A stretch of 5,878 nucleotides of DNA, from assembly GCA_028292185.1 (NCBI GenBank), contig JAQGMT010000130.1, positions 1 to 5,878 on the forward strand, in the 5' to 3' direction. This stretch comes from Ramlibacter sp. GTDB taxonomy: Bacteria > Pseudomonadota > Gammaproteobacteria > Burkholderiales > Burkholderiaceae_C. Positions 1 through 5,878 of the stretch are shown piece after piece. Position 1 is the stretch's first letter. Each line of letters begins with the position of its first letter. Position numbers and translations under genes: made by a program. The notes beneath the pieces were generated by a model. That model was not told the DNA's origin. It searched no databases and saw only the letters and a list, made by a program, of their open reading frames with translations.

Positions 1-809
1 GTGGCGAAGCCCGTCCCCGCCAGCAGTTCGTATTCACGACAGCGCGCGACGCCATGCGGTGCGAAATCGCAGGGCGCGGAGGCGGGATGGCACATCAGCA
101 GGTCGCCGTCGGCCACGACAGCAAGCCAGTGCCGCATGCTTCGCAGGTAAATAGCGGGGTCGGAGTCGAAGGCGTAGACGCCCAGCAGCCGGCGGTTCTG
201 GCGCAATCCCTGCGCCTGCGCCTTTCGCTCCAGCCCCGCAGCACCCAATGCTTCAATCAAGCGCGCCTTCAGCGGTGCCGAGCCCGGGGGGCGGCGCGTG
301 GAGCGAATCCACGGGCGAAATCCGCGTGCCGCGAGTACCTCGAGCAGGACGTCCCGCACGCCCGGCAGCTGGTGTACATGCTCGTGGCCGTCGACAAAGG
401 CCGGCGGGCGCTGCATCTCGCTGACGAAGGCGTCAAGCTGTGCGTCGATCTCGAGGCGAAGGCGCAGCGCGTCCAAGGTCCCGCTGTGGCTGCGAAGGAT
501 CCATTCCGGCAACGATCGCCGCAGAGGCGCATGCAGCGGATGCTGCGTCAGATCCAGGTGCAGCCCCGCGTCCGTCTTCGCGGAATCGAGGGTTCGCAGT
601 TCAACCGCGCCGCTGCGCCAGAACGGCGCACCCACCATGCAGCTGATGGCGCTGACCCGTCCGAGTCTCGCCAGGGTCAGCGCGCCCGCATTCACCTTGG
701 GGTCGAGCCCGAAATCGTCAGCACACACGGCAAGCAGGCGCACCTCCGGCGCGGTGGCGGCGGCTTGCGGCACGCCGGCTTCGTCGCGGCGCGGGTCGGA
801 TGGCATCAT
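1..809 (-). CDS. YdjC/ChbG/HpnK-family carbohydrate deacetylase, 3' end missing
   Basis: Probable metal-dependent N-deacetylase of an N-acetylated sugar. The 269 visible residues carry the family motifs: ADDFGL at 30-35 (D31 and D32, the expected base and metal-ligand region), GLHLDLT at 82-88 (H84), DGHEHVHQLPGV at 140-151 (H142, H144, H146) and MCHPA at 239-243 (H241). The sequence runs off the window shortly after a REYELL motif at 258-263; relatives end about 20 residues later, so little is lost. There is no signal peptide or membrane segment, so it should be cytosolic. The start is the first of two adjacent ATGs (809, 806), 2 bases after the ArnT-like stop, with no clear Shine-Dalgarno, which suggests translational coupling. 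The N-terminus before ADDFGL is some 20 residues longer than usual. Family members include ChbG (chitobiose), HpnK (hopanoid clusters) and NaxD/LgmC (lipid A amino sugar). The neighbours favour the NaxD-like role, which is inference. Confidence 0.92.
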   Translation of the reverse strand, partial: MMPSDPRRDEAGVPQAAATAPEVRLLAVCADDFGLDPKVNAGALTLARLGRVSAISCMVGAPFWRSGAVELRTLDSAKTDAGLHLDLTQHPLHAPLRRSLPEWILRSHSGTLDALRLRLEIDAQLDAFVSEMQRPPAFVDGHEHVHQLPGVRDVLLEVLAARGFRPWIRSTRRPPGSAPLKARLIEALGAAGLERKAQAQGLRQNRRLLGVYAFDSDPAIYLRSMRHWLAVVADGDLLMCHPASAPCDFAPHGVARCREYELLAGTGFA

Positions 810-811
810 GC

Positions 812-2374
812 CTAGGAGGCTGGCGGCAGGCCGCCCGCCTGCGCGCAGCCAACGCGCGTCTGTTGCGCGCTTGTTGCGGCCAAGCGCCACAAGCGCACAT
901 CGCCCTGGGCGGCAACGATCGCTTCGCGCTCGAGCATGGGGAACTGCGCCACGGACGCGGCGTCGCCCACGACCCAGGTCGTGACCGGTGTACACAGAAC
1001 CGTTGATGCATCGCTGAAGGGCAGCAAGAGGGCCTTGCCCGCGGCAGGATCGAAGCGGCCGGCGTCGGCCAGCTCCTTGCGCCAGTTGTCGCGCTCTTTC
1101 ACCGAAGCATCGTTCCAGTCGTCCATCACGATCACCGGGCGGCGCAGCGCAGCGTACACCGGTATGTCGAACCAATAGCCCTTGACGAACACAATGCGAT
1201 CGCTGGGACCCGCCTGCCGCAAGGCCACCCCGATTGCCCGGCTGGAATGGAAGGGATTGAGAGCGCCGAAGGCGACGGCCGTGACGCAGGCGCCGACCGC
1301 GACACCCGTGCTGATGCGCCACCACAGCCGGAGCCGCCGGGACGGGAATTCTGCGCGCCCGAACGCCCCCGCCGCGAGCAACGCCAGCGGGAATGCGGCC
1401 GGGAAAATGTAGCCCACCAACTTGGATTGCGGTAGCGAGAAAAAGATCGTGACCACCAGCAGCCAAGTCCAGCACAGGCGGCGCAGCGCGGGAGTTACCG
1501 GCATCGGCTCGCTCACGGCCGCGCTGCCGGCGCCGCGGAACACCCAAAGAGACCACGGGAAGGCAAGCAGCAGCACCACCACGGGATAGAAGTACGCGGG
1601 CTGACGGTTGTTAAAGCCGCCTTGCGCAAAGCGCGCGAAATGCTGCACGTAGAAGAAGTACCAGGAGAATTCAGGGAACTGCCGCTGCATGAGCACGAAC
1701 CAGGGTGCGACCACTACAGCGAACAGCAGCACGCCTGGCCACCATACGAGGGAGGGCAGGATACGCCATTGGCGTTGCAGCAGCAGCCAGGCGACGATCA
1801 CTCCGCACGGCAGCACGATGCCGATCAAGCCCTTGGCCAGCACACCGAGCGCGGTGAACAGGTAGGCTGCCAGAAGTGTCGCCCGCGGCCTGTCGCCCCC
1901 GGCCAGGACAAGCGCGGCGTGGGCGAACGCAAGCACCGTCGCCGTGATGCATCCGGCCACCAGCATGTCAAGGTTCGCGAATTGCGCGCCGATGAACACC
2001 AGCACCTGCGTCGCGAGCGACACGAGTGCGAGGCGGCCGAACCGCTCCCCCTCCCAACGTCGCGCGAAAAGGTACAGGGCGGTCGCACCCGTCATCGCAC
2101 CCAGCAAGGACGCGAGGCGTGCTGCCCATTCCACAGGGCCGGCCCACTGCATCGCTGCCGCCGTGATCCAGTAAAACAAAGGCGGCTTGTGGAAATAGGG
2201 CAGCCCGTCCAGGCGCGGGACCAGCCAGTCCCCGGTGGTCACCATACTCCACGCCACGCCGGCATAGCGCCCCTCGTCCGGCACGGCGAAGCCGCGCGCA
2301 CTGAGGGTCACGGCCCACCAGGCGAACACCGCCAGCAGCGGCCACCAGGCAACGCGTCGAAACTGGCGAATCAT
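812..2374 (-). CDS. ArnT-like family 39 glycosyltransferase (polyprenyl-phosphate sugar to envelope acceptor)
   Basis: A 520-residue inner-membrane protein of the PMT/ArnT superfamily, which transfers a sugar from undecaprenyl phosphate to lipid A or a similar acceptor on the periplasmic side. About 11 hydrophobic segments lie between residues 10 and 372, followed by a soluble C-terminal part of some 145 residues. Motifs seen are PDEGRYA at 32-38 (D33, E34), LVPRLDGLPYFHKPPLFYW at 51-69 (K63), NLDMLV at 134-139 (D136), QHFARF at 244-249 and SKLVGYIFPAAFPLALL at 317-333. The D33/K63/D136 spacing matches D55/K85/D158 of the Cupriavidus ArnT structure as I recall it. The ATG at 2374 overlaps the upstream GT2 stop as ATGA; the much longer open frame upstream lies over GT2 and is not used. 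The length is slightly below ArnT (about 550). The sugar need not be aminoarabinose: the adjacent deacetylase and the lack of arn synthesis genes here point to a hexosamine (inference). Confidence 0.92.
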   Translation of the reverse strand: MIRQFRRVAWWPLLAVFAWWAVTLSARGFAVPDEGRYAGVAWSMVTTGDWLVPRLDGLPYFHKPPLFYWITAAAMQWAGPVEWAARLASLLGAMTGATALYLFARRWEGERFGRLALVSLATQVLVFIGAQFANLDMLVAGCITATVLAFAHAALVLAGGDRPRATLLAAYLFTALGVLAKGLIGIVLPCGVIVAWLLLQRQWRILPSLVWWPGVLLFAVVVAPWFVLMQRQFPEFSWYFFYVQHFARFAQGGFNNRQPAYFYPVVVLLLAFPWSLWVFRGAGSAAVSEPMPVTPALRRLCWTWLLVVTIFFSLPQSKLVGYIFPAAFPLALLAAGAFGRAEFPSRRLRLWWRISTGVAVGACVTAVAFGALNPFHSSRAIGVALRQAGPSDRIVFVKGYWFDIPVYAALRRPVIVMDDWNDASVKERDNWRKELADAGRFDPAAGKALLLPFSDASTVLCTPVTTWVVGDAASVAQFPMLEREAIVAAQGDVRLWRLAATSAQQTRVGCAQAGGLPPAS

Positions 2375-3369
2375 GAACCGGGTATAAGGCCGCTGCCCTG
2401 GTCGCGCTTCACAACGAACAACGGCCGGCCCTTCACCTCCTCGAAGATGCGTGCCAGGTACTCGCCCATGATGCCCAGGAAAACCATTTGCAGCCCGAAG
2501 AAAAGCAGCAGCGTGACCACGATGGTGGTCCAGCCGGAGACTGCGTTGCCTTCCAGAAAGTAGGCGAGCGTCAGATAGCCCCCGTAGCCGAACCCTGCCA
2601 GCGCGAACACAGTTCCCAGCGCGCCGACAATGCGCAAGGGCCAGCTGGTGAACGCAGTGAGGCCGCTGAAAGACAGGCTTAACAGCCGCCAGACACTGTA
2701 GTGGCTCGCGCCGTGACGGCGGGCCGGCGGGTCGTACGGCACGGCGACCGCATGAAAGCCGATCCAGGCGTAGAGGCCCTTCATGAATCGCGTGCGCTCC
2801 GGCATCGCGAGCAGCGCGTCCACCGCCCGCCGATCCAGCAGCCGGAAGTCGCCGGCGCCTTCCGGCACCTTCACCCGCTCGAACCAGTTCAGCAAGCGGT
2901 AGAAGGCGCGTGTGCCCGTGCGCTTGACCAGCGACTCGTCGCGCCGGTGCGAGCGCACCGCGTACACCATGTCCGCGCCTGCCCGCCAGTGGGCCACCAT
3001 GTCGGGGATCATTTCCGGCGGATGCTGAAAGTCGGCGTCCATCAGAACCACGACGTCTCCCACCGCGGCCTGCAAGCCGGCCGTGAGGGCCGCTTCCTTG
3101 CCGAAATTGCGCGAGAGCTCGATGGCGCGAAAGCCCGGACACTCGGCCCAGTCACGCATCGCCGCGGGTGTGCCATCGGTGCTGCCGTCGTCCACCAGCA
3201 CCACTTCCCAGTGCGCAGCGATGGTGCACAGGATTTCATGCAATATCGGAAGCAGCAGGCCGAGGTTACCCGCCTCGTTCCGGCAGGGGATCACGCACGA
3301 GAGGCTGACCGGCCGGGACCGGTCCCAGCGCGGGTGTAACTGCAAGGGTAATTCGCGGGCCGAGTTCAT
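2371..3369 (-). CDS. Family 2 glycosyltransferase, GtrB/ArnC/DPM1-type, with two C-terminal membrane helices
   Basis: A 332-residue enzyme that should transfer a sugar from a nucleotide donor to undecaprenyl phosphate on the cytoplasmic face. The GT-A domain shows IPCRNE at 27-32, VDDGSTDGT at 59-67, SRNFGKEAAL at 86-95, the metal-binding DADFQHPPE at 111-119 (D111, D113), GDFRLLDRR at 173-181 and RHGASHYS at 218-225. Two hydrophobic regions, roughly 228-270 and 280-301, are followed by the GtrB/ArnC tail GEYLARIFEEVKGRPLFVV (302-320). The ATG at 3369 is the first canonical in-frame start after the kinase gene and leaves 20 residues before the fold begins. No good Shine-Dalgarno sits close to it. 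It is preceded by a 74-base structured gap and overlaps the ArnT-like gene by 4 bases. It resembles GtrB of O-antigen glucosylation, ArnC and FlmF2, and donor specificity cannot be told from these motifs. Confidence 0.95.
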   Translation of the reverse strand: MNSARELPLQLHPRWDRSRPVSLSCVIPCRNEAGNLGLLLPILHEILCTIAAHWEVVLVDDGSTDGTPAAMRDWAECPGFRAIELSRNFGKEAALTAGLQAAVGDVVVLMDADFQHPPEMIPDMVAHWRAGADMVYAVRSHRRDESLVKRTGTRAFYRLLNWFERVKVPEGAGDFRLLDRRAVDALLAMPERTRFMKGLYAWIGFHAVAVPYDPPARRHGASHYSVWRLLSLSFSGLTAFTSWPLRIVGALGTVFALAGFGYGGYLTLAYFLEGNAVSGWTTIVVTLLLFFGLQMVFLGIMGEYLARIFEEVKGRPLFVVKRDQGSGLIPGS

Positions 3370-3443
3370 ATTGCGCCCATTGTTGGCAGCCCAACCTTTC
3401 AGCCAGATTGCAATGGGCCGCCGCCCGGCGATGTATTTGTCAT
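3370..3443 (-). promoter_or_regulatory. Leader gap between kinase and GT2 genes with a possible RNA fold
   Basis: This 74-base gap is the only real break in the minus-strand operon. On the transcript, GCCCATTG (3418-3411) can pair with CAATGGGC (3382-3375), eight pairs, ending 5 bases before the GT2 ATG. A smaller hairpin, GTTGG-GCTG-CCAAC (3395-3382), nests on the inner 3' side and competes for one base of the outer stem. The purine-rich AAAGG at 3399-3395, the only Shine-Dalgarno-like word, borders this fold and is too far from the ATG (25 bases between) to serve it directly. The fold is visible in the sequence; a regulatory effect on GT2 translation or on transcript continuation is inference. 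Confidence 0.4.
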
Positions 3444-4829
3444 TCAGAAGCGCGCGGCGCCGGCGGTGGCAGGGAACCGGAACACAAAGCGCGCACCCCG
3501 CGTGACGCTCGCGTCCAGCAGCACCTCGGACCGGTGCAGGACCGCGATTTCCTTGACTATCGCCAATCCCAGGCCGGTACCTTCGCCGACCGTACCCTCC
3601 CCCCGCACGAAGCGCTCGAAAACCTTGTCGCGATCCTGAAGACGGATGCCGGTGCCGGAATCGGTGACGCTGATGGACGGCGGCTCGACTCCGACCGCAA
3701 GCTCGATCCACCCGCCGGCGGGCGTGTAACGCATGGCGTTGTCGATGAGGTTTCCCAGAGCCTCCCTCAGCAGATCGGGCTGGCCCAGCACGATCACGCT
3801 TGGGCGCACAGGCACCAGCTCCAGCGCGATTCCGCGCGCAATCGCGGCGTCCATGTAGGCCTCGCCCACCTCCCGGGCGATCGCCACCAGGTCGGCAGGT
3901 ACGAGCGGGATGTTTCCGCGCCCCGCCGGATCGAGCCGGGCCAGCGACAGCAGCTGCTGCACCAGGCGCGCAGTGGCTTGCGTCGTGGTCTCCAGGCCGG
4001 CGAGCGCCTTGCGGGTGCTCTCCAGGTCGGGGCACTCGGCTGCGCGCGCCAGCGCGAGTTGCAGACCCGCGAGCGGCGTGCGCAGCTGGTGGGCGGCAGT
4101 GGAGGCGAACTGCCGCTCGCGCAGCAGGAGTTCGCGCACGCGTCCGAGCAAGTCATTCAGTGCAACCGCGAAGGGCCGAAGCTCACGCGGGACATCCTCG
4201 GCGGGAATGGCTTCGAGCGAAGCGTGGGAGCGCTCATTCCACTGGGCCGCCATGCTCTCGAGCGGCTGCACGGTGCGTCGCACCGCCGTACCGACGGCGA
4301 AGGCGGCGAGCAGCACCAATGCCCCCACGGGCGCGAGCACGAGCAGCAGGGACTGGGCCGCTTGATCACGCTTGGCGTGCGTTTCCGCCACCATCACCAC
4401 CGTCGGTTCACCGGGCCCTGGGACCTGGACCGAACCGATGCGAACCCTCCTGCCGCCGATCACACCGCCATAGGCGCGGGCCCCGGCGCCATAAGAATCG
4501 GTGCCAACGCCGTTCAGCGGAACGCCACGGTCGCCGATAAGGTGCCGCCCTCCCTGAACCACTTCGAACGACACGCGGTCCTCGATGTCGTAGCGGAGCA
4601 TGGACTCGGCCTGCGGCGACAACTCGACGACGGCGCGTCCGGCCTCGAACCGTACCTGGTCGGCCAGAGAGCGCGCCGCATCCAGGAGCCAGCGATCGAA
4701 GACCTGTTCAACCAACTCAGATGCGTTGTATGCCGTCGCGGCGCCGGTCAGCAGCACGATGCCCAGCACCGGCAACAGCAGGCGCCGCAAAAGGTCGCGT
4801 TGCAGCCAGCGGCCCCCGCCCTTGTTCAT
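3444..4829 (-). CDS. Sensor histidine kinase, TctE/QseC type with 2CSK_N-like periplasmic domain
   Basis: A 461-residue membrane kinase. TM1 is at about 16-34, the periplasmic domain at 35-158 and TM2 at about 159-180. A short HAMP-like linker leads to the HisKA box AAHQLRTPL (245-253, phospho-acceptor H247). The ATPase domain has the N box ALGNLIDNAMRY (357-368, N360 and N364), the G1 box TDSGTGI (389-395), the F box VFERF (403-407) and the G2 box GEGTGLGLAI (415-424), so all catalytic motifs are present. The periplasmic part reads like the 2CSK_N domain of TctE/QseC kinases: DRWLLDAARSLADQV (45-59), EDRVSFEVV (83-91), LIGDRGVPL (97-105) and VAETHAKR (147-154). An ExxE pair (E38, E41) lies just after TM1. 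The start ATG overlaps the response regulator stop as ATGA. The signal is unknown; tricarboxylates, catecholamines, metal ions or cationic peptides are all found in relatives. It should phosphorylate the regulator upstream. Confidence 0.97.
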   Translation of the reverse strand: MNKGGGRWLQRDLLRRLLLPVLGIVLLTGAATAYNASELVEQVFDRWLLDAARSLADQVRFEAGRAVVELSPQAESMLRYDIEDRVSFEVVQGGRHLIGDRGVPLNGVGTDSYGAGARAYGGVIGGRRVRIGSVQVPGPGEPTVVMVAETHAKRDQAAQSLLLVLAPVGALVLLAAFAVGTAVRRTVQPLESMAAQWNERSHASLEAIPAEDVPRELRPFAVALNDLLGRVRELLLRERQFASTAAHQLRTPLAGLQLALARAAECPDLESTRKALAGLETTTQATARLVQQLLSLARLDPAGRGNIPLVPADLVAIAREVGEAYMDAAIARGIALELVPVRPSVIVLGQPDLLREALGNLIDNAMRYTPAGGWIELAVGVEPPSISVTDSGTGIRLQDRDKVFERFVRGEGTVGEGTGLGLAIVKEIAVLHRSEVLLDASVTRGARFVFRFPATAGAARF

Positions 4830-5512
4830 GCCTGGGCGCCGGGGGCGCTCTCTGGTAAGAGCCGGTAGCCGAAGCCACGCACCGTCACGATGGACGCGCC
4901 CGAGCCCGCCAGCTTGCGCCGCAGCCGTGAGATGTACACGTCGATGGCGCTGTCGCCAAGCTCCACGTTGCGCTCGGCAAGTACCTCCACGATGAAACGG
5001 CGCGCGACCAGGCGCGGAGCGCGCCGCATCAGCAAGCCAAGTACCTCGAATTCGCGCGGCTGCAAATCCAGCGGCTCCCCCGCCAGGAAGACCTGGCGCT
5101 CGTCGCGCAACCACAGCAGCTGCCGAAACTCGACGCGGTCGCCGCTCAGGGATCCCGAGCGGCGCTGCAGCGCCTCGATACGCGCATCAAGTTCCTCGGC
5201 AGAAAAGGGCTTCACCAGGTAATCGTCGGCCCCGCGTCGCAGTCCTTCGACGCGGTCCGTGACGCGATCGCGCGCGGTGAGCGCAATGACCGGGGTGTGC
5301 CGGTCGTGCATGCGGAACCGCTCCAGCCAGGCCAGGCCGTCGCCATCCGGAAGGTGCAGGTCCAGCACGATCACGTCCGGTCTCAGGCGGCCGGCCGGGC
5401 CTTCGGCCGCGCGCAGCGTGGAACAGGCGTCCAAACCCCAGCCTTTGGATTGCCACCGCCAGGTCAGCTCCCGCGCGATGGCTTCGTCGTCTTCGATGAG
5501 GAGGATGTGCAT
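4826..5512 (-). CDS. OmpR/PhoB-family response regulator, QseB/TctD/PmrA-like
   Basis: A 228-residue DNA-binding response regulator. The receiver domain (1-115) has the acidic pocket IEDDE at 6-10, the phospho-acceptor D51 in VLDLHLPDGDGL, T79 in ALTA, and K101 in the LVKPF switch. The winged-helix domain (about 125-218) has LDLQPREFEVLGLLM at 148-162, the recognition helix region SAIDVYISRLRRKL at 188-201 and the wing TVRGFGYRLL at 210-219. The length is normal for the family. The open frame runs upstream without a stop through the intergenic region and over gtrA on the other strand; MHILLIEDD at 5512 is the family start and is used here. No strong Shine-Dalgarno is visible. It is first in the operon, with its kinase overlapping it by 4 bases, and is the likely activator of the downstream sugar-transfer genes and of its own promoter (inference). 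Confidence 0.97.
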   Translation of the reverse strand: MHILLIEDDEAIARELTWRWQSKGWGLDACSTLRAAEGPAGRLRPDVIVLDLHLPDGDGLAWLERFRMHDRHTPVIALTARDRVTDRVEGLRRGADDYLVKPFSAEELDARIEALQRRSGSLSGDRVEFRQLLWLRDERQVFLAGEPLDLQPREFEVLGLLMRRAPRLVARRFIVEVLAERNVELGDSAIDVYISRLRRKLAGSGASIVTVRGFGYRLLPESAPGAQA

Positions 5513-5523
5513 GTGGCGACCGG

Positions 5524-5533
5524 CTGCCGGCAG
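5524..5533. repeat. 10-base palindrome CTGCCGGCAG before the response regulator start
   Basis: This is a perfect 10-base palindrome whose nearer edge is 11 bases upstream of the response regulator ATG. It could be a protein site, or a loopless GC-rich element in the leader that affects initiation. GC-rich palindromes of this size also arise by chance in such genomes. Confidence 0.3.
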
Positions 5534-5550
5534 GCCTGCTGATAGGTGAC

Positions 5551-5562
5551 TGCAAGGTTGCA
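5551..5562. repeat. Short dyad TGCAA-GG-TTGCA, possible operator half-sites
   Basis: The two 5-base arms are exact inverted repeats around GG. The same stretch can be read as a direct repeat, TGCA at 5551-5554 and again at 5559-5562, offset by 8 bases. OmpR-family regulators usually bind direct repeats about one helical turn apart, so the fit is only partial. Its place midway between divergent starts makes it the best local candidate for a regulator site, but a chance match is possible. Confidence 0.3.
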
Positions 5563-5581
5563 CAGCTAGTGTACCGACCCA

Positions 5582-5878
5582 ATGACTCCGCCGCACCGCG
5601 TCCCAAGCTTCGTTGCCGTCGGCTGCACCGCAGCCGCAGTCCACTTCAGTGTCGTCCTGCTGTTGGTTGCCTGCGCCGCCGTCGCCCCGCTCGCCGCGAA
5701 CGTAGCGGGCTGGTTGACCGCGTTCGTCGTATCTTTTCTGGGCCAGAGGCGATTCACGTTCCGCGCGCACGCGGCGCCCGCGTGGCCGGCACTGTGGCGC
5801 TACTTCCTTCTCTCGCTGGGCGGCTTTGCCGTGAACGAAGCGGGATACGCCGCCTTGCTGCGCTGGACACACATTCCC
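5582..5878 (+). CDS. GtrA-family membrane protein (probable polyprenyl-phosphate sugar flippase), 3' end missing
   Basis: Ninety-nine residues are visible and the frame is still open at the right edge. Hydrophobic stretches lie at about 9-35, 38-55 and 74-84. The diagnostic GtrA-family stretch ANVAGWLTAFVVSFLGQRRF is at 39-58 (N40, R57). The family is usually 120-140 residues with four membrane helices, so roughly the last quarter is missing. The ATG at 5582 is the first start after an in-frame TAG at 5567. No Shine-Dalgarno is visible, so the start is somewhat uncertain. GtrA proteins are thought to flip undecaprenyl-phosphate sugars to the periplasmic face, which fits the GT2 and ArnT-like enzymes opposite. 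It is divergent from the response regulator with 69 bases between the start codons, so regulator binding there could act on both directions (inference). Confidence 0.9.
   Translation, partial: MTPPHRVPSFVAVGCTAAAVHFSVVLLLVACAAVAPLAANVAGWLTAFVVSFLGQRRFTFRAHAAPAWPALWRYFLLSLGGFAVNEAGYAALLRWTHIP

Larger units (their letters stand above)
5513..5581. promoter_or_regulatory. Divergent intergenic region, presumed control site of both transcripts
   Basis: Sixty-nine bases separate the start codons of the response regulator (minus) and gtrA (plus), so both promoters must lie here or inside the flanking genes. I found no convincing sigma-70 hexamer pair in either direction: the best minus-strand -10-like words, TACACT (5573-5568) and TATCAG (5544-5539), each match four of six positions and lack a partner -35. 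This would fit activator-dependent promoters. Two dyads lie inside and are listed separately. The promoter role is inferred from gene arrangement only. Confidence 0.5.

Noticed and set aside
54..815. 253-codon plus-strand open frame antisense to the deacetylase
   Set aside because: The minus strand encodes clear deacetylase motifs, and the plus-strand product is Arg/Gln/Ala-rich with no recognisable domain.
812..2374. Call as true ArnT for 4-amino-4-deoxyarabinose
   Set aside because: No arnA, arnB or arnD synthesis genes are seen, and the deacetylase is of the YdjC family, not the ArnD polysaccharide-deacetylase type. A hexosamine is more likely.
1622..2563. 313-codon plus-strand open frame antisense to the ArnT-like and GT2 genes
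   Set aside because: Low-complexity, charged product with no family features; it spans two real genes on the other strand.
3415..3443. Internal promoter before GT2, from ATGACA (3443-3438), five of six matches to a -35
   Set aside because: No acceptable -10 hexamer lies 16-18 bases downstream; the region there is GC-rich.
3370..4035. N-terminal extension of the GT2 gene over the kinase gene
   Set aside because: The extension overlaps kinase catalytic motifs in another frame and has no domain of its own; a GT2 start at 3369 fits the family.
3408..4868. 486-codon open frame on the plus strand, antisense to the kinase
   Set aside because: It mirrors a fully motif-supported kinase gene. The product is rich in Arg, Gln and His with no recognisable domain, as expected from the complement of GC-rich codons.
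5513..5581. PmrA box (CTTAA-type direct repeats)
   Set aside because: No such AT-rich repeat is present in this gap or in the gap before GT2, so the regulator cannot be called PmrA by its site.
5513..5872. N-terminal extension of the response regulator by up to 120 residues
   Set aside because: The extension is low complexity and lies over the gtrA coding sequence. The receiver domain starts normally at the ATG at 5512.

Overview
The window is about two-thirds G+C by eye, gap-poor and Gram-negative in character. It most resembles a betaproteobacterium: TctD/QseB- and TctE/QseC-type regulators are joined to envelope sugar-transfer genes. The genus cannot be read from the sequence. I see no tRNA, rRNA, CRISPR array, insertion sequence or integrase, and no sign of recent transfer.

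Layout. Five genes lie on the minus strand in one probable transcript, read from right to left. They are an OmpR-type response regulator (5512-4826), its histidine kinase (4829-3444), a GtrB/ArnC-type family 2 glycosyltransferase (3369-2371), an ArnT-like family 39 glycosyltransferase (2374-812) and a YdjC/ChbG/HpnK-type carbohydrate deacetylase (809-1, cut by the left edge about 20 residues before its expected end). Two junctions are 4-base ATGA overlaps, and the last gap is 2 bases. The one real break is a 74-base, potentially structured gap between the kinase and the first glycosyltransferase. A GtrA-family membrane protein starts on the plus strand at 5582 and is cut by the right edge. It diverges from the regulator across 69 bases that hold two small dyads.

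How the genes may work together (inference). GtrA flippase, GT2 polyprenyl-phosphate sugar synthase, deacetylase and ArnT-like transferase are the parts needed to load an N-acetylhexosamine on undecaprenyl phosphate, deacetylate it, flip it and place the amino sugar on lipid A or another envelope acceptor. The same logic is known from the Francisella FlmF2/NaxD/FlmK route and the Bordetella lgm genes. Here the set appears to carry its own two-component system, so the best reading is a self-regulated, positively charged envelope modification locus of the kind that gives cationic antimicrobial peptide resistance. Sugar, acceptor and signal cannot be read from the sequence.
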